Assembly: GCA_025210455.1 (NCBI GenBank)
Contig: JAOARQ010000042.1
Location: 1 to 64,000 of the forward strand
Direction: 5' to 3'
DNA from: Pelagimonas sp.
Lineage (GTDB): Bacteria; Pseudomonadota; Alphaproteobacteria; Rhodobacterales; Rhodobacteraceae
Length of the DNA stretch: 64,000 nucleotides
Position 1 is the stretch's first letter, and each line of letters starts with the position of its first letter. The position numbers and the translations under genes were made by a program. The notes below the pieces were generated by a model, which saw only the letters and a program-made list of their open reading frames with translations, was not told the origin of the DNA and did not search any database. Shown one piece after another: positions 46,328 through 55,074 of the stretch.

Positions 46328-46393
46328 TCAAGACCACTTCTGTTTTCTGCGAACAATCGGTTAAGCTTATTGCGGCTACTGTGCAGATGCAGA

Positions 46394-46441
46394 ATCTAGG
46401 TAAATGCACAAAAAATAGGCAAGTGGTCTATTTTGTGTGCA
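46394..46441 (-). promoter_or_regulatory. Putative glnB promoter with 14-bp inverted repeat operator
   Basis: On the minus strand TTGCCT (46422-46417), a 17-base spacer and CTAGAT (46399-46394) form a sigma-70-like promoter about 100 bases before glnB. TGCACAAAAAATAG (46405-46418) and CTATTTTGTGTGCA (46428-46441) are inverted copies with 1 mismatch in 14 and a 9-base spacer; the repeat covers the -35 region. The TGCAC ends recall NtrC half-sites, but the spacing is not standard. Confidence 0.45.
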
Positions 46442-46460
46442 GTGATGAATCGAGGGCGGA

Positions 46461-48059
46461 ATGGAGCTTTTGACAGCGGCGCAAATGCGGGCGATTGAAC
46501 AGGCAGCAATCGAGTCGGGTAATGTGACCGGGCTGGAGCTGATGGAGCGTGCCGGGCGCGGTGTTGTCGAAGCAATTTACGAGACATGGCCAGAGCCGGC
46601 AACGCGGGCAGGGGGCGCTGGCCCTGATTCTTCGGATCCCCCGAAAAATCTGTCTGGCAAGATGAAACCAAGTGCGCTGGTTCTGTGTGGGCCGGGCAAT
46701 AATGGTGGCGATGGTTTTGTCGTGGCGCGTCTCCTAAAGGAACGCGGTTGGGACATTTCAGTGTTTTTGCTGGGGGCAGCGGAAAGACTGCCTGCGGACG
46801 CAAGGGCGAATTTTGACCGCTGGCCGGGGAAGGTGATGGCGCTTCCCTGTCCGGCAGAAGCGGTATCGGGTGCGGACCTGATCATTGATGCAGTGTTTGG
46901 CACCGGTTTGACACGTCCCGTTCAGGAACAAACCATTTTTGATGCAAAAGCGGTTGAGGCTCTTGCAAAGTCGCTGGCCTGCATGGTGGCGGTTGATGTG
47001 CCCTCGGGCTTGTGCGCCGATAGCGGCCAGGTTCTGGGGCGTGCGTGTCGCGCAGATCTGACCGTGAGCTTTCAAACGCCAAAGCGCGGGCATGTGTTGG
47101 CTGATGGGCCGGAATATTGCGGTGACCTGAAAACGGTTGATATCGGCCTGAGTGATGCGCTTGATGTCGTATCACGAGAGACGTTTGATGTGCCTTTGGT
47201 TACGCGCCATGCGTCTCAGCCAAAGGTGTTTACAAAATCTTTGGGTCACAAGTTTTCACATGGTCATGCGCTTATTCTTTCAGGGCCGCCAGGCAAGGGC
47301 GGCGCGGCCCGTCTGGCTGCGCGCGGTGCTCTGCGGGTTGGTGCGGGGTTAGTGACGGTTGGTTGCCCGATGCGGGCAGTGTCAGAACATGCGGCGCATC
47401 TGAACGCGATCATGGTGCGCGGCTTGGATGGCACGCATGGTCTGGATGAGATGCTGGAAGATCAGCGCATCAATGCGCTTTGTCTTGGGCCGGGCATGGG
47501 GCTGGCCGCCACAACGGCAGATCTGGTCAAACGCGCGCTGGGGGCCGGGCGGGCAACCGTCCTTGATGCGGATGCGCTATCGCGTTTTCAACGCCACCCC
47601 GAAACGCTGTTTGACATGCTGCACGAAAACTGTGTTCTGACGCCGCATGGGGGCGAATTTGCTCGGCTTTTCCCGGATCTGTCTGACCGCCTGGCTGAAC
47701 AATCCGAGGTGGGACCCGCCTATTCCAAGGTCGATGCCACGTGCGAAGCTGCAAAACGGGCAGGATGCGTTGTTTTATTCAAAGGGGCAGATACCGTGAT
47801 CGCCGCACCAGATGGGCGGTGCTGTGTGAATGCCTCTGCGTATGATCAGGCGGCCCCCTGGCTGGCGACGGCCGGGGCCGGGGATGTTCTGGCCGGATTG
47901 ATCACAGGGCTGATGGCCAAGGGGCAGGGTGCCTTTGACGCTGCTACAAATGGGGCTTGGCTTCATGCGGCAGCCGCACGCAGCTTTGGCCCGGGTCTTA
48001 TCGCAGAAGACCTTCCGGAGGAGCTGCCAAAGGTGTTTCGACAGCTCGGCTTACGCTGA
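46461..48059 (+). CDS. nnrD: Bifunctional NAD(P)H-hydrate epimerase/ADP-dependent dehydratase
   Basis: A 532-residue repair enzyme for hydrated NAD(P)H. The N-terminal YjeF epimerase domain (to about residue 215) has LCGPGNNGGDGFVVARLL and AVDVPSGLCADSG. The C-terminal dehydratase (kinase-like, from about 235) has LSGPPGKGGAARLA, CVLTPHGGEFARLFPD and ATAGAGDVLAGLITGLM. An insertion GPDSSDPPKNLSGKMK between residues 54 and 69 is unusual. The gene overlaps the convergent Hint gene by 9 bases. Standing alone, divergent from glnB. Confidence 0.93.
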   Translation: MELLTAAQMRAIEQAAIESGNVTGLELMERAGRGVVEAIYETWPEPATRAGGAGPDSSDPPKNLSGKMKPSALVLCGPGNNGGDGFVVARLLKERGWDISVFLLGAAERLPADARANFDRWPGKVMALPCPAEAVSGADLIIDAVFGTGLTRPVQEQTIFDAKAVEALAKSLACMVAVDVPSGLCADSGQVLGRACRADLTVSFQTPKRGHVLADGPEYCGDLKTVDIGLSDALDVVSRETFDVPLVTRHASQPKVFTKSLGHKFSHGHALILSGPPGKGGAARLAARGALRVGAGLVTVGCPMRAVSEHAAHLNAIMVRGLDGTHGLDEMLEDQRINALCLGPGMGLAATTADLVKRALGAGRATVLDADALSRFQRHPETLFDMLHENCVLTPHGGEFARLFPDLSDRLAEQSEVGPAYSKVDATCEAAKRAGCVVLFKGADTVIAAPDGRCCVNASAYDQAAPWLATAGAGDVLAGLITGLMAKGQGAFDAATNGAWLHAAAARSFGPGLIAEDLPEELPKVFRQLGLR

Positions 48060-48551
48060 GAGTGTCGCGCTGGTCCCCGCGGCCACTTCCAAACCATCCG
48101 CATAAACGATCTGAGGGCTATCAAACACCAGTTCGATCAGATGCATTTCAGTCGGACCCAGGGATTTGATAAATTCACCATCTACCAGACGCTGCACAGG
48201 CACCAGGGCCTGATTGGCACCAAACAGGGCCTTTGCCCGCCAGTCGCGCACCAGCACCTGATGATTTGCAGGTAAATCCACCGTGCAATCCGGACGCATA
48301 TTGCCAAGCGTGCCGGCCTGAACGCGAATGGCTGGCACTGTTTGCACCGAAACCCGCAGCTCGCGCAGCCGCGCAAAGCCCTGATTTCTGGTGATCACAC
48401 GATCCCCAACCTCAAGAAATTCGACAGGCAAGAGCCCATCAAGCGTTTGTACAATTGTGCCAAGAGGGAGCGCATTACACGCCTGATCCGCAGCCACAAG
48501 ACGTGCGTTTTTCTGCCCCATATTGGCACGCCGGACCGTTTTCGGTTCCAT
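48051..48551 (-). CDS. Hint-domain protein (hedgehog/intein fold), stand-alone
   Basis: A 166-residue protein consisting mainly of a Hint domain: NALPLGTIVQTLDGLLPVEFLEVGDRVITRNQG at residues 26-58, VQAGTLGN, and a block-F-like DCTVDLPANHQVLVRD, where roseobacter Hint proteins often have SPQHRVLL. There are few Cys or Asn residues at splice junction positions, so self-splicing is doubtful. In this clade Hint domains are often fused to RTX proteins; here there are no repeats. Role unknown. Confidence 0.8.
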   Translation of the reverse strand: MEPKTVRRANMGQKNARLVAADQACNALPLGTIVQTLDGLLPVEFLEVGDRVITRNQGFARLRELRVSVQTVPAIRVQAGTLGNMRPDCTVDLPANHQVLVRDWRAKALFGANQALVPVQRLVDGEFIKSLGPTEMHLIELVFDSPQIVYADGLEVAAGTSATLSA

Positions 48552-48743
48552 AGGCGCTGCCCCACACTAAGTTACTGCCTCAGTTGTAGCGATACTACGT
48601 TAACTCCCCTTGGATGTCCTGTGGAAAGAATGGGTAGAGCGCGAAAAATTTAGCGCCAATTCTAAAAAATGCTGTTTTTTGCTCTCGCACTTTCTTTCCA
48701 GCTTTGTTAGAGAGCAGCCCTGTTCGGTAGATCTGAACAACGT

Positions 48744-48828
48744 GCGGGTGTGGCGGAATTGGTAGACGCACCAGATTTAGGTTCTGGCGCCGCAAGGCGT
48801 GGGGGTTCAAGTCCCTCCACCCGCACCA
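48744..48828 (+). tRNA. tRNA-Leu (anticodon UAG)
   Basis: Class II tRNA of 85 nt including encoded CCA. Acceptor GCGGGTG (48744-48750) pairs with CACCCGC (48818-48824); anticodon stem CCAGA/TCTGG encloses TTTAGGT with TAG at 48778-48780; a long variable arm (GCGCCGCAAGGCGT region) and T-loop GTTCAAG follow. Likely insertion site of the decayed mobile island immediately downstream. Confidence 0.97.
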
Positions 48829-48919
48829 TAGAAATCTCTCAGCATTTTGTTTATTAAAGAATTTTCATAGTGGGATAGGATTTCACCCCCACTTATGCCC
48901 CCACTCTCTTTTTTATTCC

Positions 48920-49156
48920 TTATGGAGCATCACCGGAAAAAACGCGGTCGATCTCAGCCACGCTGAACACCGGGCGACCACCCGGAACGGGAAAGCGTTT
49001 TGTGATCCTTCCTTCGCGCACCAGACGATAGAATGTATCTCTTCCCATAGGCCACCTGCCAGAATTGAAAGCTTGATGGCCTCGGATGAACTTGGCGTCT
49101 GCTGGGATTTCTTGGCTGCCATTGGTTCTGGAGAGTTCAGAATTTTGATTTTTCAT
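48920..49156 (-). CDS. AlpA/excisionase-like helix-turn-helix protein
   Basis: A 78-residue protein with AAGGAAAG before the chosen ATG. FIRGHQAFNSGRWPMGRDTFYRLVREGRITKRFPVPGGRPVFSVAEIDRVF is the winged MerR/AlpA-type HTH used by excisionases and phage regulators, with the typical wing PGGRPVF. Located 90 bases after tRNA-Leu, it is the most intact gene of a decayed integrative element. Confidence 0.75.
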   Translation of the reverse strand: MKNQNSELSRTNGSQEIPADAKFIRGHQAFNSGRWPMGRDTFYRLVREGRITKRFPVPGGRPVFSVAEIDRVFSGDAP

Positions 49157-49169
49157 TGCTATCTTTCCT

Positions 49170-49379
49170 TCACGCTCGACCAGCTGGAAGCTGGTTAAAT
49201 CCTTTGGTGTCTTCGAACATCGCGGCGCTTTCGGTGAGTCGGTGGGTTGCGTCCAAAAGTGGCTCATTCTTGCTCACGATTAGCAGGGCGGCTGCATCCA
49301 GCAGGAGCGAAACCGGATCCATGTTCACCTGTTCTGCTATTGTCGCGATCTGCGACACATGGGTGGGGAAGTCAGTCAT
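49170..49379 (-). CDS. Small hypothetical protein of the island
   Basis: A 69-residue helical, acidic protein (MTDFPTHVSQIATIAEQVNMD start). It begins inside the last codons of the recombinase remnant and ends 13 bases before the excisionase start, suggesting one transcript. Not recognised. It could be a genuine small gene of the element or part of former sequence between recombinase domains. Confidence 0.5.
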   Translation of the reverse strand: MTDFPTHVSQIATIAEQVNMDPVSLLLDAAALLIVSKNEPLLDATHRLTESAAMFEDTKGFNQLPAGRA

Positions 49380-49671
49380 TGACACGTTTCTGTTTGACCT
49401 CACCGTGCTTGCTGCGCGGGAAATCGGGGTGGGTTTCAAAGAACCTTTTAATTTCAGCCTGCGTTTGGAAACGCCCTGCAGCAAAACTTTCAAAAGCGTC
49501 CCGCACGAGGCTGGCTAGTGGTTCGTCAGCGATCAATAGTTTGCCGTGCCCTTTCACGGTTTTGTAGCGATAGCCAACAGGAGCGTTGTGCACCCAGTAA
49601 ACCACCCTAGCAATGAAGCCAATCAGCGAAAACAACACCTCGTGCAACCTGAGCGTTCTCTCTGGGGTCAT
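49372..49671 (-). pseudogene. Serine recombinase remnant
   Basis: A 99-codon frame. Residues 26-95, including VYWVHNAPVGYRYKTVKG and LASLVRDAFESFAAGRFQTQ, match the interior of large serine recombinases (the region after the resolvase catalytic domain). Neither the catalytic N-terminal domain nor the zinc-ribbon/coiled-coil C-terminus is present; the frame ends KQKRVND-stop where intact proteins continue. It is therefore a truncated, inactive piece of an integrase. Confidence 0.7.
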
Positions 49672-50085
49672 GATTCATTAATTCCGCGCCACTGGCGTTC
49701 GAAAGGCAATAACACCGAGGTTTTGTGCGCGCCGAAACTGGTGGATCCAATTGGAGTTGCACAAAGCCGCTGCTTTGCAGCACTTCTATCGTCCGAAGGA
49801 TTGCTCAGTTTTTGCCCCTTAACTGCGTTGCACCCCTTTGACATAGAACCACTATTCCAGGCGGGCTGTGCCTTGTCAGGGACAAAAAATGAGCAAACAA
49901 TGGTGCAAGATTAATGCATCCTGACCATAGTTATCACCGCCCCCACCAAAAAAACTTATGCTTGCTGAACGGTCGTGCGCAACCAAGATAATGCAGCGCT
50001 CCACATTCGGGCTGAATGGAAGTTTTCTGAACAAAATCAGATTATCATCCGCGGACTTCAGCCATTCCTATTGCAGCTGATCAGG
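49672..50085 (+). other. Gene-free stretch, probable island remnant
   Basis: 414 bases between the recombinase remnant and the chemoreceptor gene. Only short frames occur, none with a family resemblance or ribosome site. A small hairpin CAAAGC-CGCT-GCTTTG lies near 49765. No direct repeat of the tRNA-Leu 3' end is found that would mark the far attachment site. Confidence 0.5.
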
Positions 50086-52134
50086 TCAGGCGGCGTGTTG
50101 TTGTTCTGTGTCTGTCGCGTTGGGCAGGGCGAAGCGGCTTACCATTTCTTCCAGTCGCGATCCTTCGTTCAAAAGGGAGGCCGTAGTGTGTTTGGTTTGC
50201 TCGAACATATGCGCGTTTTCCTGGGTATCCTGATCAAGCTGGCCGATAGATGTACTGATTTCATCTAGACCTCTGGCCTGTTCGCTTGAAAGTTCAGAGA
50301 TTTTGCGGATTTGATCGGTGACCTCTTCCACAGCTTGGAGGATCTCGTCCAGAGCGTCACCGGTGTCGCCAACAAGAGCCACGCCCTGTTGAACACGATC
50401 GCCAGAGGTCACAATAAGTTTGCTGATCTGTCTCGCCGCGTCGGCGGTACGTTGGGCTAGGGCGCGGACCTCGGCGGCCACAACTGCAAATCCAGACCCG
50501 GCAGCGCCTGCGCGCGCGGCTTCGACACCCGCATTCAAAGCAAGCAGATTGGTCTGAAAGGCGATGTCGTCGATCAAGGTGGTGATGCGCGCAATTTCTT
50601 CAGAAGAGTTGTTGATTTCCGTCATGGCCTGAACGGTATTGGCAACGATCTTCGCGCCAGCCTGAGCCTTTCCGATGGCGTCATTGCCACTTTCATTGGC
50701 ATGTTTGGCACCCTCGCTGCTGCCTGTTGCTGCAGTAGAGATCTGCTGCAGGGCTGCGGTGGATTCTTCAAGTGTGGCCGCAGAGGAAACTGTGCGTCTG
50801 GACAGCATCTCTGAGGAGGCTTCGATCTGTTTGGCGTTTTGGATCACTTCGCGCGACGTTTGCGAAATATCTGTAATCAGTTCCGACAGATGCGCGGCTG
50901 CCAGATTGAAATCATCAATCAGGACCTGATAGCTTTCAGCATAATCGCCGGAGATATGGGCATCCATGTCCCCCTGCGCGATCTTCCGCAAACCCTGCGC
51001 CAGACTGCTGACCACAAGCTCTTGATCTGCCTGACTTTGTTCTTGCTGTTTGCGCATTTCTTCGGTTTCGATCAGGCCGCGGCGGAACACATCCATGCGT
51101 CGGGCCATTTCGCCGATTTCGGCTTTTTCTTTTTGAAAATCTTCGAACCCGACATCGGTTTCACCATCCGCCAGACGTCCCATCCTCTGGATCAGCGTGG
51201 AAAGCTTCGAGGTGATGCGCCCACCAAAGATCACCGCCATGATCGCACTTGCCACCAATGCGCTGATGGTGGCCAGCATCGCACGTGTGTTCACCTGTTG
51301 AGAGATAGCAGTATAGCTGGCTTGCGGCACAAGTAGATGAATAAGTGCAACGGTTTCACCAGCGTAATCCGCGATCGGAAAGGCGGTTGAGGTATAGGCT
51401 GCGCCTTCTACATCGGAGAAATACATGATGCTGGAGGCTGTCAGTTGTTGGCGCAGCTCTTCAGGGGAAAGCAGCGCCTCACCCGCGTAATTTGAGGTGA
51501 TGCGTGTGAAATCATCTGATTGCTCTTCGGCAGGTAGGAAGTACATTTCTACCACGGCATCGCTATCTTGCATGATTTCATCCAGCAGCGCGTTGTCCAG
51601 ACGCAGCCCGAATTCTACGCTGCCTACATGTTTTTTTGAATTGAAGACCGGGCTGATGCCCCGAATGCCGATCCCATCTGGCCCGCGTTCAAGGCCAGAA
51701 ATGGGTTTCTGTTCAGAGTTGGCGATCGCAACGGTTTGGCGCGATGCGGATAGGTCGTCACCATGTTCGTCAGGGGCATGAACCCGAAGCAGGGAATGCG
51801 CGTCTGGCGTATGAAATTGAAACTGGATGACACCGGTTTGTTCTGCCACATCGCCAAAGTTCTTGACGAACAGCCGGTGCAATCCTTTGCGATCCTGATT
51901 TTTTACTGCGCGTTGCACCCGTGGCATGGCCGCCACCACCTGCGCCATCGACAGCGCCGTTTCCACGCGCATCTGCAGCGAAGATTCCAGCCGCGCCTCA
52001 ATCTGTTGCAGTTCCCGGTGGCTGCCTTCATTCACAAGTTGCTGTGATCCCAGCAGCAAAGGTGCAGCAACCAGCGCAGCCGAGACCGCAGCGCAGGCCA
52101 AAATGGCAAAGATAATTCGATAGCGCAGCGACAT
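50086..52134 (-). CDS. Methyl-accepting chemotaxis protein with dCache-type sensor
   Basis: A 682-residue receptor. Start at 52134 with GGAGAAA upstream. TM1 is residues 7-29 and TM2 about 285-305. The periplasmic sensor between them has VIQFQFHTPDAHSLLRVHAP followed by EHGDDLSASR, typical of the dCache_3 type. Two HAMP-like segments follow, then the signalling domain with the conserved tip NLLALNAGVEAARAGAAGSG. There is no C-terminal NWETF pentapeptide. Ligand unknown. No che genes are adjacent, so it is an orphan receptor. Confidence 0.93.
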   Translation of the reverse strand: MSLRYRIIFAILACAAVSAALVAAPLLLGSQQLVNEGSHRELQQIEARLESSLQMRVETALSMAQVVAAMPRVQRAVKNQDRKGLHRLFVKNFGDVAEQTGVIQFQFHTPDAHSLLRVHAPDEHGDDLSASRQTVAIANSEQKPISGLERGPDGIGIRGISPVFNSKKHVGSVEFGLRLDNALLDEIMQDSDAVVEMYFLPAEEQSDDFTRITSNYAGEALLSPEELRQQLTASSIMYFSDVEGAAYTSTAFPIADYAGETVALIHLLVPQASYTAISQQVNTRAMLATISALVASAIMAVIFGGRITSKLSTLIQRMGRLADGETDVGFEDFQKEKAEIGEMARRMDVFRRGLIETEEMRKQQEQSQADQELVVSSLAQGLRKIAQGDMDAHISGDYAESYQVLIDDFNLAAAHLSELITDISQTSREVIQNAKQIEASSEMLSRRTVSSAATLEESTAALQQISTAATGSSEGAKHANESGNDAIGKAQAGAKIVANTVQAMTEINNSSEEIARITTLIDDIAFQTNLLALNAGVEAARAGAAGSGFAVVAAEVRALAQRTADAARQISKLIVTSGDRVQQGVALVGDTGDALDEILQAVEEVTDQIRKISELSSEQARGLDEISTSIGQLDQDTQENAHMFEQTKHTTASLLNEGSRLEEMVSRFALPNATDTEQQHAA

Positions 52135-52244
52135 CACATTTCTCCAACCGTGCAGCAGCACCTTCGAGAGGGCAGATTACGGAAAGGTGAATCCTGATGT
52201 TTTCACGCTCGAATTTTAGGAGCAAATGTAACGATCTGTAAGGC

Positions 52245-53429
52245 TCAGCTACCCAGCTGGCGCATGCCGCGATCAATGCCTTCCAGGGTCATGGGCACCA
52301 TGCGATCTTCGAAAATCTCGCGGATCATCTGGATCGATTGGGTGTACTGCCAATGGCGTTCCGGCACGGGGTTGATCCACAGGTGATCCCCCCATTGCGC
52401 GCGTGCGCGTTCCAGCCAGACCTGACCGGCCTCCTGGTTCCAGTGTTCGTTGGCTCCGCCCGCATAGGCGATTTCATAGGGTGACATCGAGGCATCACCA
52501 ACGAAAATGCATTTGTAGTCAGATCCATAGGTGTTCAGAACTTCCCAGGTGGGGGTCTGTTGATCCCAGCGGCGGCGGTTGTCTTTCCAGACACCTTCGT
52601 AAAGGCAGTTGTGAAAATAAAAATGTTCTAGGTGTTTGAATTCCGCCCGCGCCGCAGAAAACAGTTCTTCAACGATCTTGATATAGGGATCCATTGACCC
52701 GCCAATATCAAAGAACAACAACACCTTGACCGCATTGCGCCGTTCGGGGCGGGTTTTCACATCCAGATAGCCATGTTCTGCGGTGGCGCGAATGGTGCCG
52801 TCCAGATCCAGCTCTTCGTCGGCCCCATCGCGGGCCCACCGGCGCAACCGTTTTAGAGCAACCTTAATGTTGCGGGTGCCCAGCTCAATCGAATCGTCGA
52901 GATTGCGGAATTCACGTTTGTCCCAGACTTTCACAGCCCGCTGGTGGCGGCTTTCTTTCTGGCCGATGCGCACCCCTTCGGGGTTATAGCCATAGGCCCC
53001 AAAAGGTGATGTGCCCGCCGTGCCGATCCATTTGTTGCCGCCCTGATGGCGGCCCTGTTGTTCTTTCAGACGCTCTTGCAGCGTCTCCATCAGCTTTTCA
53101 AAGCCACCCAGCGCTTCGATTTCGGCTTTTTCCTCTGCGCTGAGGTGTTTTTCGGCCATCTTTCGCAGCCAGTCTTCGGGCAGATCAACGGCCTCTAGCA
53201 CCTGTTCAACGGAAATCTGTTCCAGGCCCTTGAAACTATGCCCAAAGGCCTGATCATAGCGATCCAGGTGGCGCTCATCTTTGACCATGGCCACCCGACC
53301 GAGGAAGTAGAACGCCTCGACATCATAGGTGGCAAGACCTTTGGTCAGTCCCTCAAGGAAAGCCAGATATTCACGCAAAGACACAGGTACACCTGCTTTG
53401 CGGAGATTTTCGAAGAACGGTACGAACAT
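52245..53429 (-). CDS. VWA-domain protein, CoxE-like
   Basis: A 394-residue cytosolic protein. The N-terminal part (FFENLRKAGVPVSLREYLAFLEGL) and central region are CoxE-like; the VWA domain begins near residue 225 with VLLFFDIGGSM, a MIDAS of the DxGxS form. In CO dehydrogenase clusters CoxE works with the MoxR ATPase CoxD to mature the molybdenum-copper site, and related pairs exist in other pathways. The MoxR partner is 2.5 kb upstream on the same strand, separated by a three-gene operon. Confidence 0.88.
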   Translation of the reverse strand: MFVPFFENLRKAGVPVSLREYLAFLEGLTKGLATYDVEAFYFLGRVAMVKDERHLDRYDQAFGHSFKGLEQISVEQVLEAVDLPEDWLRKMAEKHLSAEEKAEIEALGGFEKLMETLQERLKEQQGRHQGGNKWIGTAGTSPFGAYGYNPEGVRIGQKESRHQRAVKVWDKREFRNLDDSIELGTRNIKVALKRLRRWARDGADEELDLDGTIRATAEHGYLDVKTRPERRNAVKVLLFFDIGGSMDPYIKIVEELFSAARAEFKHLEHFYFHNCLYEGVWKDNRRRWDQQTPTWEVLNTYGSDYKCIFVGDASMSPYEIAYAGGANEHWNQEAGQVWLERARAQWGDHLWINPVPERHWQYTQSIQMIREIFEDRMVPMTLEGIDRGMRQLGS

Positions 53430-53521
53430 GTCTTTTGTCTAGGACATGGGATAGGGCAGGGCAACGGCTTCGTCACCTTTCGCTGGGCAGTGTCGCAACG
53501 GCAATCCCGCAGGTGTCTGGC

Positions 53522-53689
53522 CTATGAGACCCACTTTTCAATGATGATCGTCAGGAAAAAACCGACCAGCCCAAAAGCCAGAGCAAAGGTGAAGGTATAT
53601 TGCAGGATATCCAGCCGATTGCCGCCGCGCCGCTTGGCATTCATGCCCCCAAGGATTGCGCCGATAAGGGCTGCTGCAATAATGATCAT
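53522..53689 (-). CDS. Small membrane protein
   Basis: A 55-residue protein with two hydrophobic helices (MIIIAAALIGAILGGMNAKR and LQYTFTFALAFGLVGFFLTI) joined by a basic loop RRGGNRLD. The ATG overlaps the DUF2927 stop (ATGA), a sign of translational coupling. Unknown function. Confidence 0.75.
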   Translation of the reverse strand: MIIIAAALIGAILGGMNAKRRGGNRLDILQYTFTFALAFGLVGFFLTIIIEKWVS

Positions 53690-55074
53690 AACGCGCCTCG
53701 TTTCCGCCGTGCCGGGTTGAGCGAGCCGATTTCGCGCAGTTTCGCACGCACGGCCCAATCTGAGCCGAACCCGTAGCGTGCCCAGCCAAGACTGTCCACC
53801 CGTGCCTGACGCCCTTCGGTGACGCGGCCGGACAATTCCAGCGCTTCGGCGCGCAGCATCATCAGCGTCGACAGCAGGGCTGCGTTTTCATGGCGCGATG
53901 CGGTGTCCAGATGTGGGGTCAGCAGATACAGCGCGTCTTCGGCCTGACCGGCGGCAATCGCATAGGCGGCAAGCTGAGAGGCCACATAGGCGCGATGCAA
54001 TGCTGTTTCCTGGCCGCGGCCAAAATACCGCTGCGCCTGAACAAAGTGATCCTGCGCGAGCGAGGGATCATAGGCCTGCAGCAAACGCCCCATGGCGTAA
54101 TGCGAAAAGGCAAAGCGGTGGTCACGCCAGCCCATGGCTGAGGCAACTTTTAGCGCTTCGGTGGCGGCAGCGCGGCGCTGCGATGGATTGGCACCGGGGC
54201 CAAGCGCGGTCTGCACAGCATTGATCCAGACTCGCGGTGTTTTCGACAGGCGGCGCGGGGCGATTCCCTGGCCGCGTGGGTTGATACGCGCAAAGATACC
54301 CGGCAGACGATCAGCCACCTGCGACCGGGTCATGCCATTGCGCAGCGATGGGTCATAATAGGCGCGCAGGATGGTCATGTCATACCCGGTCAGCACCGTA
54401 TGCACGTTGTCATCGTTAAAGACGCTGTCAGGCAGGCGATACAGATCGTTGAGCGGCCCAAGCGCCTGAGCCAGTTCTTCGTGCAGGCAGTCGCGTACTT
54501 CCTGCGGGCTGGCGTCATTGGGCAGGAAGATCGCCAGACGGCTGCGTTCGCGCAGCTGCGACCAGCTCACCTGACGGGTGCGCCGCGCGGCTTTGTATTC
54601 GTCAATCGACGACACATTCGGCACCACGAAACAGGCGGCCTGCGGCAAGGCGCTGCGGATCTGTGCCCGGGTGACGGATTGCACGGTGATATTGGCCTCT
54701 GGTGCATTGACCAGATTGATGTTGATCCCGGCCTCACGACGCAGACGGTTCAAAAGCCGCTTCAGATCCGGCCCCAGCGAAGGCGCGGGCTGGCCCGTCA
54801 CATTGACCGTGATCGGCCCTTCAAAGCGGGTGAGAATGGTCAGGCTGCGCCCGGATTCCAGATTGAACGCCAGATCAAGGAAATCACGCGCCATATCCGA
54901 ATTCGACGCTACCGAAGGTGTCGGACGGGGCACCGCAAAGGACTTCATCGGGGGCAGATTGCTGCCCGTACTCACAGCCGCCGCCGCACGGGTGGGCGTA
55001 TCTGCCCCAGAGACCGGCATACAGGCCCCCAGAAACAGGTAAAACGGCAAAAGGAGTCTACGAGCTCTGCGCAT
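53686..55074 (-). CDS. DUF2927 lipoprotein
   Basis: A 462-residue protein with a lipoprotein signal (LLLPFYLFLGACMP; Cys after LGA). DUF2927 spans about 55-260 and includes a gluzincin-like segment DCLHEELAQALGPLND that recalls zinc-metallopeptidase helices (HExxx). The C-terminal half is helical and TPR-like (AATEALKVASAMGWRDHRFAFSHYAMGRLLQAYD). A GTG three bases upstream is an alternative start. Coupled to the GNAT gene (TGATG) and the small membrane protein (ATGA). Confidence 0.85.
   Translation of the reverse strand: MRRARRLLLPFYLFLGACMPVSGADTPTRAAAAVSTGSNLPPMKSFAVPRPTPSVASNSDMARDFLDLAFNLESGRSLTILTRFEGPITVNVTGQPAPSLGPDLKRLLNRLRREAGININLVNAPEANITVQSVTRAQIRSALPQAACFVVPNVSSIDEYKAARRTRQVSWSQLRERSRLAIFLPNDASPQEVRDCLHEELAQALGPLNDLYRLPDSVFNDDNVHTVLTGYDMTILRAYYDPSLRNGMTRSQVADRLPGIFARINPRGQGIAPRRLSKTPRVWINAVQTALGPGANPSQRRAAATEALKVASAMGWRDHRFAFSHYAMGRLLQAYDPSLAQDHFVQAQRYFGRGQETALHRAYVASQLAAYAIAAGQAEDALYLLTPHLDTASRHENAALLSTLMMLRAEALELSGRVTEGRQARVDSLGWARYGFGSDWAVRAKLREIGSLNPARRKRGAL

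Noticed and set aside
49546-49914. Plus-strand frame of 122 codons in the tRNA island
   Set aside because: It is partly antisense to the recombinase remnant, has no ribosome site and no recognisable features.
48829-50085. Far attachment site (direct repeat of the tRNA-Leu 3' end)
   Set aside because: No second copy of the TCCCTCCACCCGCACCA segment was found on the right of the island within the window.
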